NCBI GenBank assembly: GCA_918807975.1
Contig: OU964919.1
Location: forward strand, 29,581,824-29,645,823
From: Aplidium turbinatum
Taxonomy: Eukaryota > Chordata > Ascidiacea > Aplousobranchia > Polyclinidae
DNA length: 64,000 bases
Reading direction: 5' to 3'
Shown one piece after another: positions 32,661-43,039 of this stretch; position 1 is the first letter of the stretch, and each line of letters starts with the position of its first letter. The notes beneath the pieces were generated by a model. The model was not told where the DNA came from. It ran no database searches and worked only from the letters and a program-made list of their open reading frames with translations. The position numbers and the translations under genes were made by a program.

Positions 32661-33509
32661 CTTTCAAACATGTGAACATTATCATTTTTTTTATGAATAA
32701 TATTTATTATCAAGATCGCAAAAAAGAACTTTTGTCTTAGGTATACCAAACTGGGTTATTATTTATGCCATGCTGATGAAAACAAGCCATAACACTTGTG
32801 CATTTCAAATCCGCATGGCAAAACCAAGCTTACAGAGGTATATATGACATTCTTGCATAAAAACGTGAAATTTTCAGAGGCCTCGAGGAACCTCTAAACG
32901 TTAATATTTTTCAAAAATTTTTTCACACAGGGTTTTTTGTGGTAAATGGAACCTTTTTGGGGGGTGATACTTGAAAAATTATAAAAAAAAATTTTTTAGC
33001 CCCAAATAAGGACCACCCTACTGAACACTCCTCATTTACTTGTGATCCGATTTGCAGTACGCAAATTGCTAAAGAGCAACAGTAGGCGGTTTTTGGACTT
33101 GTTACATTCATTCATTTTTCGGATTTGTTGTTTTTTTTCTAACAGCGTAAATGTACTTTTAGTTTTATACATCAATTAAATTTCAATGTGAGTGTACATT
33201 TTGTATTATTATTGTAAAATCGAATTTTGTATATATATAATACCTTTTTGTCGGTGTTTTGTTTTGTTAATCTTTGTATATAGTCATAGTAATGTGATGA
33301 CCCTACTGATGTATAGCACTGAATAGAGCTTCCAATCCCGTAGTTATAGATATCCCTGGTCTGATGTTAGTTTTCTCTCTTTACAGCTTTAAAGATTTTT
33401 ATGAAATACCAGTAATGATTTCTAAGTTGTATAGCTTAGTTTATTAAACAGTTAGAATTGATAGACTAGTTTTCAGATGTTATGGAGATAATTGAATAAT
33501 GGAAAATCA

Positions 33510-33750
33510 ATCAAGCTTTTTATAATGAAAGTTTATGCATCAAATGCCAATCTCATAATTTATCAAAGCTACAAGAAGTGAAACGAGGTGGACTGAAGAC
33601 ATTAATCAGCTATGCACAAAACATTGGTGACAGTCATCTTTATCAATATCTAAAAGAAAAAGAAGAGAGCGAAAGTAGTTGTAAGGTGCATGAGGTGTGT
33701 CAAAAATTACTTGCTGTTTGCTCATGCTTGGAGTGGATGTGATACAACTT
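33510..33750 (+). pseudogene. Academ-like transposon gene, N-terminal Cys-rich region
   Basis: It reads NESLCIKCQSHNLSKLQEVK, RGGLKTLISYAQNIGDSHLY, then QYLKEKEESESSCKVHEVC. The C-x-x-C with a downstream V-H-x-x-C resembles the Cys-rich start of the transposon protein family whose C terminus is at 35333-36045. Both are on the plus strand and probably parts of one old gene. Confidence 0.45.
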
Positions 33751-34065
33751 CTGCAATATATCAACAAGGTACCAATATAATTAATCAGCTTTGGTAGCAG
33801 TACAGTTTAATCATGCTTTCAGTGTTTTATCTATAGTGTTTGTTACAGTGTTTTATATATTTCTGAACTGCTTACCATGCTTGTCTGAAAGTACATTTTT
33901 ACCATTTTCTGATCAGCTTTTAAAAGATATGCAAGAATTCAGATGGCAGTCATTACCAAATCCACTCAATATTATTCTAATATTGTAATACTTTTATTTG
34001 GGATGCCAATGTATGGAGTGTATGCACACATTATTTGGTGACAATGATTAATTATGTCATCTGTC

Positions 34066-34210
34066 TTGTTGCTTAGGAAAGCTAAAGATGTTCAATTACC
34101 TGAAGAAGGAAGAATTCCAACAATCTGCTGATGTATTTGGGAGATTAGATTCTACACGTTAGCAAATAGCTGATGCTGGAAGAGATTTGTTATTGAAAAG
34201 GTTAGTTACT
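34066..34210 (+). pseudogene. Academ-like gene, middle fragment
   Basis: One frame reads GKLKMFNYLKKEEFQQSADV, FGRLDSTR, then (after a stop) QIADAGRDLLLK. This corresponds to the segment that precedes the S-x-x-x-PERLPPT-x-AA block in the same family. It is followed, after an inserted TA-flanked element, by the next fragment at 35333. Confidence 0.5.
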
Positions 34211-34377
34211 GGGACTGTATTTGTGCACAGTTAATTAAATAAGAAGAAATGAAAATGTTGCTGAGTAGCCTACCAGTCTGAATGAGATTCACCGATAGTA
34301 ATGCTATATTTTGTTGATCCATCAAGCTTTAGTGCAAAACCTGCCGATTCACTTGGCCAACTACGGTACGTCAAGTA

Positions 34378-35320
34378 GGGCAAAGTGGGGCGTGTTGTCA
34401 CAATTTTTACAAATCAGCATATATCTCGTTCTGTACCAATGGTATCGAAATGCTAGATAGTGCAATTGAAAGAGGTATCATTCGACTTCTTTTAGCTATA
34501 GCTAAAGTTTTTCTGGTTTATTTCGTTTTTACACAAATGCATGTTTAATGCAAGTGAATGGACTGTGACAACACGCCCCACCCCGGGGCGTGTTGTCACA
34601 AAATTTCTGCACATGCTTTATGACTAAAATATGACAGAAACCAACAAAAATTGGTTTTAATACAGACTGAACGAATAAAAAAATATGCGAAATGCAAAAA
34701 AATTTAATTTACAACATATACCTGTATATTGGTAAAAATTTTATGCCCATTATCAAAAACAATAAAAAGGTCATCTTGAAAATTATGTGTCACTATCGAA
34801 TATATGTGTGTATCATTATCTAATATTAATTTTTATTTCCTAAAAACGCGTTGTATTTTAACAAATACGCATATTACCTCGTTGTATAAGCATAAATAAT
34901 TTTTTATGTTTCTTAATATTAAAAATGCACACCACGGGGCGTGTAGTCACAGCTGTGACAACACGCCCCGTGGTATGAAATCAGGTGGTTTCAACAACCA
35001 TGTGTACATCTCTACTTGCATGTCTTATCTGTTTGGTATGATGAAAAGAGCAGGCTTAAAGCTAACGAATGGTATCTTTCCTGATCAGTTATGATCATAC
35101 CTTAGTTTGCCAGACTATTTTTTAGTTCAGTTAAAAAACCTGATTTTGCCCAAAATTCAATGGCACTTCTCATAATTTCTGCTGTGGTGACAAATTTATT
35201 AACATTCACTGCTTGTACGAAAGAGAACTGAAAACTATGCCTTCCATTGAAAACTCGTGGTTATACGCTTGGGTTATCACATAGAAATCGTGCTGTGACA
35301 ACACGCCCCACTTTGCCCTA
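34378..35320. mobile_element. TA-flanked element with repeated GGGGCGTGTTGTCACA word
   Basis: Inverted ends GGGCAAAGTGGGGCGTGTTG and its complement are bounded by TA on each side (34376-34377, 35321-35322), as in Tc1/mariner-type insertions. The terminal word recurs inside as two further palindromes (34569-34601 and 34932-34971). The 943-bp body codes for nothing I recognise. It interrupts the Academ-like gene fragment. Confidence 0.75.
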
Positions 35321-35322
35321 CA

Positions 35323-36045
35323 TGCAGATGGTTGCAACAGCTTCCACTGTTCATCCTGAAAGATTGCCACCCACCGAAGCTGCAATTCGTTTTCATTCCT
35401 TCAGAGTACATTTGCAGGTGAAATAATAGTGCGTAGCCTAATGGTATTGTAACACAATACCCGTAAGGTAATCATTTAGTATAAAAGCGTCTTTGCTCTA
35501 TAGATTATACCACTTGAAGATATTTTTCAAGAATTGTTTATTGTCGGTAACTTCAAAATATTACAGCAAATTGCGCTATTAAACTGCGGTAAGGAAAACA
35601 TGCAAGTTATAGCAAAACAAGTTGCGTTATAATATGACTAGCATAAACATGTGGTGTAGGCTACTACAAATCAAAAATTTTATGGCAGCAAAACTTGATT
35701 TATCTAAGTTGATATAAAGCTGTTGCTTCAGGTATGTCAGTGGAAGCATCTTGACACTGAAATCTTGGATCTCGCACAATGGGGATGGAAAGCTGACGCA
35801 GCAGGTGCAGTTATGTCAATAAAGGCCAATTTAGATCCGGCACCAGAATGGCTATTGAACGTTGTACGATGCAAATGCAAAGAAGGAACAAAAAATCAAT
35901 GTGGTACAATGTCTTGCAGCTGCAGAAAACATGGCTTAAAGTGGTTACAGCATGTGGAGAGTGTCGTGGGGAAACTTGTTGCAATCTCAGTTGTGTACAA
36001 GAAGACTGCCCTGAGGATTGCGACGGTTTGATCATGTTTCAATAA
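35323..36045 (+). pseudogene. Academ-like gene, C-terminal end with one probable intron
   Basis: Exon-like 35327-35419 reads QMVATASTVHPERLPPTEAA then IRFHSFRVHLQ and meets a donor (CAG|GTGAAA). An acceptor (TTGCTTCAG) precedes VCQWKHLDTEILDLAQWGWK at 35732. The tail reads VRCKCKEGTKNQCGTMSCSC, RKHGLK, then in another frame VTACGECRGETCCNLSC. The WGW box followed by a C-rich C-x-C-x(n)-C-x-C-RK-x-GL tail is the end of the family. A frame change near 35940 breaks it. Confidence 0.58.
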
Positions 36046-36261
36046 ATGATCTGTTCTGCCAACAAATTAAAATCAAAATTTTACAAGTGCTCCAGTGATA
36101 TTAAAAACGTTCTATTCCGTTCATATTGTACTCCAATGTATGCATGTCATCTGTGGGAAAATTATCATCAACGTAACATTAATCGCCTGCGTGTTGCCTT
36201 CTATAATGCATTTAGAATTATACACAATTTGCCTAAACATTATAGCGTACGGGCAATTATA
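36046..36261 (+). pseudogene. LINE (CR1/Jockey-like) reverse-transcriptase C-terminal fragment, part 1
   Basis: KSKFYKCSSDIKNVLFRSYC, TPMYACHLWENYHQRNINRL and RVAFYNAFRIIHNLPKHYS match the region after the RT domain of CR1/Jockey-like ORF2 (F-x-SYC-x-x-x-Y-x-x-x-LW). The reading continues after a SINE (36262-36474) and a 3.6-kb hAT (36538-40114), so both inserted into an existing LINE copy. Confidence 0.65.
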
Positions 36262-36474
36262 GGGCAAGAAACTTTACGATCATTGCCTCTACCCAGTGAT
36301 CGATTTCGAGTAATGGGTAGTACCAAATTTAAGTCATAAGTAGAGTAGACAACCGGAAACAAACATTACCGTCGGCTGCAGCGTGGGTCAGGTGTATGTC
36401 GGAAGGCGTACACCGATGCATAGCGCTCAAGTCCGCTTTCCCGCAATGCAGGATAAAGATAAACAAACAAACTC
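36262..36474 (+). mobile_element. tRNA-derived SINE, family 1, copy D (5'-truncated)
   Basis: It begins at GGGCAAGAAACTTTACGATC inside the SINE body and runs through GTCGGCTGCAGCGTGGGTCA to the tail GATAAACAAACAAA. The tRNA head is missing. It splits the LINE reading frame between HYSVRAI and NSIVASLMRSD. Confidence 0.82.
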
Positions 36475-36537
36475 TATTGTTGCCTCCCTGATGAGGTCCG
36501 ATTGCCATCGTATATCAAATTATCGTCTTCATTATAA
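36475..36537 (+). pseudogene. LINE fragment, part 2
   Basis: NSIVASLMRSDCHRISNYRL HYN continues the LINE ORF2 tail; the frame resumes as NSMYADI and a stop at about 40121-40142, beyond the hAT insertion. The 3' region runs to ATGCAAATAAATATTATTAT near 40330-40350. Confidence 0.5.
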
Positions 36538-37038
36538 CAGGGGTCCCACTCGGCATAAAATCATAAAAAATCATAAAATTTTGCTTGATTTGGTAAAAAT
36601 CATAAAATAGCATAAAATTTAGACACAATCATAAAAAATCATAAAATTTAGTTGTGATGGAGAACTGAGCATGTAAAAATCAAAAAATTGATATAGTGTA
36701 ATGTGTAACAGTTCCAACCATGATAACAGAATAATTTTTCGTGCAACGATTGTGACGCCGTCTGTTGAATGCACTGATTTAGGATAACATGTGGTTGCGT
36801 AATCAAGTCCAGCGTTGCCTGTGGAGCTGGAATTAGAAAAGGATTGTAGCTAGATACTTTCATTGCATGTTTTAAACGTCATTAGACATAGGCTAGACAA
36901 GTAGACGCTGACAAGATTTCAAGACATTGCAGTTATTGTGGGAGAATGGTAAAAGGATAATTTGACAGCAATGTTTTGGGAAAAAGCGTAGGGTTAGGCA
37001 AGGAAACTATTGAGGCCATTTGCAAGCAATGTGTTACT

Positions 37039-37068
37039 CAGGCCTCGAAATTCATGGCGGACATGTCC
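37039..37068 (+). mobile_element. 30-bp scrap of the CAGGCCTCGAAATTC element end
   Basis: CAGGCCTCGAAATTCATGGC with GGACATGTCC matches the left tip of the 19266 element and then stops. It is too short to be a complete insertion. Confidence 0.5.
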
Positions 37069-37104
37069 TTAAATCTTGAATGGGACTTCTGACATTATTT
37101 CCTG

Positions 37105-38620
37105 CAGTTTTTGCCTCAGCAAAAAAACTTCAAGTCAAACATTGCATCCACCCAGAGATACAAAAGGATTTCAGAAGCATTAAAAGATCCTTTGATTGAA
37201 TATATTTCATTTGTATCATTTGCTTCTGGTGACTTTGAACGGTTTTTAGTCCTATTCCAATGTGAAGAGCCACTGATTCACATTCTTTACTCAGCAATCT
37301 GCTATCTGATCACGGCTTTGTTTAGTAAATTTATCAACAACAAAAAAAACATCATCCACAGAGTCAGAAAATCTTTTGCTTGATGTCACAAAGAACTTCA
37401 GAAGCCGTTGAACTTGATTGATGCTGGAACACGAGCAAAAATTTTAGTCAGTGATATTGCAGTCCTTACTGAAGCTGACAAGAAATTTAAATCTGACTGT
37501 CTGAACTTTTTTGTGGTTGCTACAAGTTACCTTTTACATTATTTGTCATTCCATTCATCTGTTCTTAAGCAGGCACAATTTTTGGGATGCGATCTCGATC
37601 TTTTCAGGAGGAAAATTTTAAAATTGCCGATACTGCGATCAGCCACTTCGGCTTTTTTTTAATTTTTTCTCTTGATCTTTTCAGGGTACGAAATGAGGGT
37701 ACGAAGTGTTTAGAGTACGAATTAGGTTGCACCCAATTTTTGTACCCAGAAAAATGAAATAATGTTGGAGCTACAACTTCTATCATCAATCTAACTTGGA
37801 CAGTCTCCAATTGCCTTAAAAAGTGTCCTGCAAATGCTTTTGCAATTGATGTAGCCTACATCTGTTTTAAGAGAAGAGCTTTATGATAAGGCAAGACTGC
37901 AGTGGTTATGGCATCAATCTAAGGATATTCTAGATGAGTTTTACAAAAAGACTGATCTTGAAAGTAACAAATAGCTACACCAATTCCCAATCTTCTTACT
38001 GGACTCAAGCACTAATCAAATATGGTTTAACAGTAACACCCCTACCAAAAGTGTCTTCCTACAAGAGAATTGACTATTATTGGACAAAAATTGGAGGCCT
38101 GTTAGATGATGCTGGGATAAAAAAATATCCGCAACTATTTTGTCTTGCAAAATATGTTCTAACATTAAGTCATGGTAATGCCAGTCCTGAAAGAAGTATC
38201 TCCATTAATAAACATTTGATTGATTCACATAGAAGTTCTCTTAAAGAAATCACAATTGTTGCACTGAGAATGGTGAAAGGTGAACTAAATCGGTATGATG
38301 ATGAGGTAAACTTTCCCATTAACAGAACACTAGTTTCAGAACTAAAAGGGTGCTCATACAAAGTATATGGCTGACCTTGAGCAGGAAAGAGGTCTTGAAG
38401 AAAAATTGAGAAAAGAGAAAGAAAGTGCTCAGGCTACTGTTGAAGCCAACAATATGGCAGAAAAACAAAAGGAAATCGAAAAAATTGAAGATGAAATTAA
38501 AAAAAACTGAAGCAAGCATTAAAGCTGCTGATGAAATTATTGGAGATGGGCATGCAAAGCTTCAGGAGGCATTGTCAAACAAAGCGTTGGATCGAAACCA
38601 AGAATTGACATCGCCGTAAT
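37105..38620 (+). pseudogene. hAT transposase, broken
   Basis: Segments in order: TQRYKRISEALKDPLIEYIS and FVSFASGDFERFLVLFQCEE; LIDAGTRAKILVSDIAVLTE; a MITE insertion; YKRIDYYWTKIGGLLDDAGI; KKYPQLFCLAKYVLTLSHGN; ASPERSISINKHLIDSHRSS; and a Lys/Glu-rich coiled coil ending NKALDRNQEL. The S-H-G-N-x-x-PER-x-x-S-I-N-K block is the C-terminal hAT domain. Frame changes and stops occur at several junctions. Host function is unlikely. Confidence 0.72.
37585..37734. mobile_element. 150-bp MITE of the GGATGCAACC...CGTACCCTGA family
   Basis: The right end ...CAGGGTACGA-x(n)-TAGGTTGCACCC and left GGATGC are flanked by AATTTTTG (37577-37584, 37735-37742). Copies occur at 58518 and 60178. It is strongly shortened: most of the left inverted repeat is missing. 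Confidence 0.65.
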
Positions 38621-41394
38621 CGTAAAAGAAAATGTGAGAAAGTGCTTGCTAATGCTATAGGCTCCAAACTGAAATTAAAAAGAAAAGATTGTAAAAGGGA
38701 ATTCTTTACCAATTAACTTTGTCTCAACAAGTTAAGTTGGCTTTGAAATTGAACGAACGCCATTTTCAGTCTTATTTCTTTTATTTCGATTTTGTTCGTG
38801 TTTCAACTGCCTTGCTGTGAGTGTGAAGTAGCCTAAATTATGCTGACTTGCAATCGGTATCTCTCTTAGTTTTTGTTTGCATTTTCTTAATCTAGTATGG
38901 CTTAGGTTTTTTGTACTTCAGAATCAGAAATTTTATCATCATCATCCTATCAGAAATTTTATCATCATTATCCTATCATTTTTCAATTCAGTGTTGTGAA
39001 GAGGCTGCACTATACTATGAATGGCCGCTATAGTTTTTCATAGGGTCACTTTGGCCACTAGTCGAGTAAGGATCATTGGTTATGATACCTATGGAGGTTT
39101 ATTTTAAGTTTAGAGTTAAGCCTAAACTTATTTAAAGTAAGGTCATGACTCGGTTCGAGATCTGAAATAGGGCTAGATCAGCTTTGGGTTGCATTAACCA
39201 TATATAGTGGCCACTCGTATTTTAGAAAAGCCCCTATTAGTGTTAAAATATAGGTCTGTAGCTATTTGAAACTAGGTATTCTACTGTTCTTGCATTTAAT
39301 TAAGTGACATAGTAGCCAACTAGCCAGTAGCCATGTTTTACACTATGGTATTGCAGCTTCCTGAACAGTTGTTTCGTTTATTGTAAAGCACTATTGCATC
39401 ACATATTTCACTTTCTTCACACATTACATATTCATTTTCTTTATTTTTTACGCTGGTTGTAGTAAGAGTATAATAATATAATAACTGATTTACGGCACTC
39501 AGCAAAGCAGGGTGATCTAGACATTCAGTTTGACCATTTGAGTACCGGTAATGTTACTAAAAAGTTGGTTTACATGAGCCATGCTAGAAAGATCAAGCCA
39601 CAGCAAGTACTGATTAACAGGTCTGTTCCAAAGGAATTATGATAAGTTAGATTTCTGTAGAACCTAGAAGTAGCCTACTGGTTATTCCCAATGTCTTCGC
39701 AAGTCTGTTGTTGCGTTGATTTGATTTTTAAAGTGCAGCTTGCTCTGAACTGAGCTAAACAATTTAACCATATTGAAATAATGTAAAGAATAACAAGCTT
39801 ACAGTATATTATTATATGTTTTGTACTTCCACTCAAAAGCTGTAGCCTAAGTTAGGTTTGACGTGATGACTTGCATTGATTGTTTTTCCGTAATCGCTTT
39901 TTATCCTTAAATTGTAAAAAGAAATACTTTAAAAAATTGAATTTAACAAAACATCGAGCTCTGATGTAAAATCATAAAAAAAGCATAAAATTTTGATGAA
40001 AATTCATAAAAAAATCATAAAATAACCAAAAAAATTCATAAAAAATCATAAAATTTTTGACTTGTTTGGCATAAAATCATAAAAAAAATAGGAAACTTTT
40101 GAGTGGGACCCCTGTTATAATAATTCTATGTATGCTGATATCTAGTTTTGATGGCTGCCATGTCATCTGATTGTTTTTATCGTTCTGAATACTTTCAGTT
40201 CTTCTAACTTGCAACACTACCGTACCATTGTCTGTAAACTTGTAACATTAGATAGCCTATTTAGTGAGATTTTGTGCATTTGCAGTTTGTGTATTATTTC
40301 TTTGTTTTGTATATTGACAGCTTTGTCTGATGCAAATAAATATTATTATTTGTGTAGCCTATTGCCCAAATTTGAGCTACCCGAAAGATTCCACTGGATA
40401 GTTGAGCTGTACTCCTCAGACATAGTCCAGTAGTTGAAGCGAAAAAAAGGGCCGAACCTTGACTTAATTGGTGTAAAGCTGAAACTTTGCACATTGTTTC
40501 TGTTGATTATGTACATTGAACAAAAAAAAATCCCCGTGAAAATCTTTTGGTGAAAAAAAGTTATCCGCCTTTTTTGAAAATCCGCCATTTTTTTCTCAAA
40601 TTGGCGGATAAACAAAATTTGAATATTTTTTCGAAGTATCGTCACACTACGGCTTCTTTAAAATATGATATTATCATTGTAACAATTAATAAGCAAGTAG
40701 GTACTCAATAACATCTATATTTGACTTTAAACGAAGTGACATAAACAAAATATTATAGCCTGTAATAGCCTGCCGGTACGATAATGTATAATAGTTCCAA
40801 AAACGATAATTTTGTTCACTTATAGTCAGGTCAATATATATCAGGTCAAAACCCCAAAAATTTCCTACAGAAGGTTTTCCAAATGTTTTTTCTAGTATTT
40901 TTCATTAAGAATAATATATTAAAAATCAAGGAGAATCTGAGCACCGGAAAGTTGTCATTTTCAAGATGGCCGCCAAAATAGTATAATGACAATAATTTAC
41001 TTAATATTCATGCTAGAGCTCTAATTCTGGCGTCTATCCCTAGGTTTAAGGTGGTATGGAATTCAATAAGACAATTCAAAATGAAATTAACTAATTAGTT
41101 TAATGGAAAAGCTTATATGAAAAAAAACAATAGTGAAACACTGGCAGTACAAGAATCGCAGACCACTTATTAAGTTATTTACATTCAGTTACTTAATAAG
41201 TCCTGGACATTATCTTCATCCAGTAATGACTGATTGTAGCCTACGTATTGTCACAGGCATCAAGTTGCACTGTCCACATGCTGAGGTACAGGGTAGATTA
41301 TTCTGCCTACAGCTATACCTGGCAGTGCTACAGGCAGTTGTACAGTTGCAGTGGATAATCTATAAGAGGGAATCTGGGTCAGCATGCATTCATG

Positions 41395-42060
41395 TCACAA
41401 ACTGACTGCCTTCCAGTTTCCAACCCCACCCGTAAGTTTCCATATCACTCTCCTGTCCTAGCCACACCATTATTTGGTAGTAAACCTTTAGACAGTGAAA
41501 TTTTTTCGATGACAGTAGGTGGTAGGCGTTCTGGTGTCACAAATGATTGGGAAGAGACTACTTTTTTTCCTAGTACGCTGTAGTGCAATGACGAGAGGAA
41601 ATCCGTCCGCGTGCCCCCAAAAGTCACAGCCATCGCTTGAAAATCTTTGTTCACAATGGATGCTGCTGTCTGCTTTGGAAGAAGGAAGTAATTAGCACAG
41701 TTTTTCAGAGTAGTATTACCCTTTACCAGCTTGTAAAAGACAGATTTTCTTACCCACATCAAAGATTCTTGATGTTGTGTCACATCCAGTGTAGGCATGT
41801 AGAAAAAGTAATTGGGAACATAATTCTTCACCCATCACCATTTTCAGCTCGTTCATATGATACACTTTGTCAGCGTTTTCCTTGTCGGAACGGAAGTATA
41901 GATCTTTGTCTGCTTGTTGCGCATAATGAAGAAGCAGGACCAACAGATCTGTGTCTTCTCCAATCAACGTTGTCGAGTGTGACACTGCATTAAGAACAGT
42001 AGCCTTCACAATCGGAACATCAGCAACCCCTGGAGCATTGATCACTTCGCAGCCTTTAGA
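41395..42060 (-). pseudogene. Academ-like protein: XPG-like nuclease core and C terminus
   Basis: VKATVLNAVSHSTTLIGEDT, DLLVLLLHYAQQADKDLYF, VYHMNELKMVMGEELCSQLL, and FLHAYTGCDTTSRIFDVGKK. G-E-D-T-D-L-L resembles the acidic I-motif of XPG/FEN nucleases (S-E-D-x-D). GCDTTSRIF-x-VGKK resembles their helix-turn-helix (GCDY-x-x-x-I-x-G-IG-x-K). Then come LKNCANYFLLPKQTAASIVN and ERLPPT. In another frame the chain ends WLGQESDMETYGWGWKLEGS. One frame change lies near 41740 and one near 41450, so it is broken. Confidence 0.6.
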
Positions 42061-42075
42061 CTACCCCGAAGTGTT

Positions 42076-42620
42076 TTACTGATCAAGTCGATCATTTTTT
42101 CGTTTGTGTATGTTCATGTACATTAACGTCATCCTCGCCACAACACCATTCACAATATTGCTCAGGGTTTGATCCTGAGAAAAAGGTACATAACCAGCCA
42201 GTGATGTCTTCTGCGCTTTATTGGCAAAGCGGAGTTGCATGATTTCAATCCTAGTCTTCTTTATGATGTTGAGTTGTGATATGTTGTGCCTTGGAATCAT
42301 ACGGTTTGCTTTCTGACTCGGTGTCAAGGCAGCAACCATTCCCATGCCGTGGAAAGTCCCCTTCCCATCCAGGGTGATAATATTATGATCAATATTGTCA
42401 GCTGCAAATAACATTGTACTTTCGAGTAGGTCTATGTTCTCTAGAACAATGGCTTCTGACGCTACACAATCAGCTGCATTCTTTTCAAACTTCAGGACTT
42501 CTGCGTGAGAGGAACAATATCCCATATTGTGTAAACTGTAAAGTATCAACAAGAAATCTCGACCTGTACAAATGATGTCCTTGAACAGCAAGACCAATTT
42601 GCAATGGTGCAATCACCGCT
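42076..42620 (-). pseudogene. Academ-like protein: central ADN-x-DHN region
   Basis: A long open stretch contains LHNMGYCSSHAEVLKFEKNA, STMLFAADNIDHNIITLDGK, GTFHGMGMVAALTPSQKANR and MIPRHNISQLNI. A-D-N-x-D-(H/Y)-N-x-x-T-L-D-G-K-x-T-FHGMG is a hallmark block of this uncharacterised family in many invertebrates (recalled). Its role (nuclease or DDE-type core) is unknown to me; Asp and His richness would fit metal binding. Confidence 0.6.
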
Positions 42621-42749
42621 CGTGGTCTGACAGCTTGGCTAATACTTGCAACCTTTTGCTTTGTGTCTTTTCCTACAACTAAGGAACTCAACAGTGTTCG
42701 CAAAGTTTCAGGCAAGTGGGCTACATTAGAGCAGGACCGAGATTGAGTG

Positions 42750-43016
42750 TCGGTTGCGTAGCCGAGTGGTGAGAACGCCTGCGCAACGTTCGAAAGGACG
42801 TGGGTTTGATACCGCTCCAGAGCACGCGGCTGTATCTCGGCACAGACACTTAATGGCAAGCCAAAATAAGGGGAGCAGCTGACTCGAAGACTAGGCCTAA
42901 ATGTCACTTCGCTGCTCCCTGTCGTCTGTTGGAGGCTATCGCATCTGTGATCGCAGTGTTACTGTAGGCTATGTTATGTATCGCAATGGGCGCAAATCAA
43001 ACACGATTATTATTAT
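42750..43016 (+). mobile_element. tRNA-derived SINE, family 2
   Basis: The A box region GCGTAGCCGAGTGGTGAGAA and B box GGGTTTGATACCGCTCC are tRNA-like. The body (TATCTCGGCACAGACACTTA, AAGGGGAGCAGCTGACTCGA with a small gap) and tail (ATTATTATTATTG) differ from family 1. It splits the Academ-like ORF between its N-terminal and central parts. Confidence 0.78.
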
Positions 43017-43039
43017 TGAGTGCGTCTGTGCTTGGATAG

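Larger units (their letters stand above)
29818..33020 (+). mobile_element. TAGGGTG-type DNA transposon (family A)
   Basis: The termini TAGGGTGGTCCTTATTTTTT and inverted AAATAAGGACCACCCTA continue as inverted similarity for ~140 bp (including AATATTAATGTTTAGAGGTTCC). Flanks are the perfect 8-bp CTGAACAC (29810-29817, 33021-33028). It carries an orphan ORF on the plus strand (30318-31115), a 30236-30317 scrap of another element's end, and a nested hAT-like MITE (31373-32660). Another copy starts at 63641. Confidence 0.75.
29430..33358. mobile_element. hAT-like element with CAGGGATATCTATAAC termini, outer shell of a nest
   Basis: About 33 of 34 terminal bases are inverted (CAGGGATATCTATAACTACG at the left, its complement at the right), flanked by the exact 8-bp GTCTGATG (29422-29429, 33359-33366). 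Its own body is short: 29430-29817 and 33029-33358. Everything between is the TAGGGTG element. No transposase is visible. Confidence 0.8.
36538..40114 (+). mobile_element. hAT element with CAGGGGTCCCACTC termini, 6-bp duplication and transposase remnant
   Basis: 14-bp inverted ends (CAGGGGTCCCACTC / GAGTGGGACCCCTG) are flanked by TTATAA (36532-36537, 40115-40120). Subterminal CATAAAATCATAAAA words pile up at both ends. A transposase of the widespread KYPQLFCLAKYVLTLSHGN group lies inside. The 6-bp duplication agrees with the hAT6 group as I recall it. About 1.3 kb right of the ORF (38640-39950) shows no feature. A short MITE (37585-37734) interrupts the gene. Confidence 0.78.

Noticed and set aside
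36486-36520. CCTGATGAGGTCCG as a hammerhead candidate
   Set aside because: No GAAA partner. The segment is the coding continuation of a LINE ORF.
42485-42907. 140-residue minus ORF
   Set aside because: It reads through the inserted SINE on its antisense strand and joins unrelated sequence.
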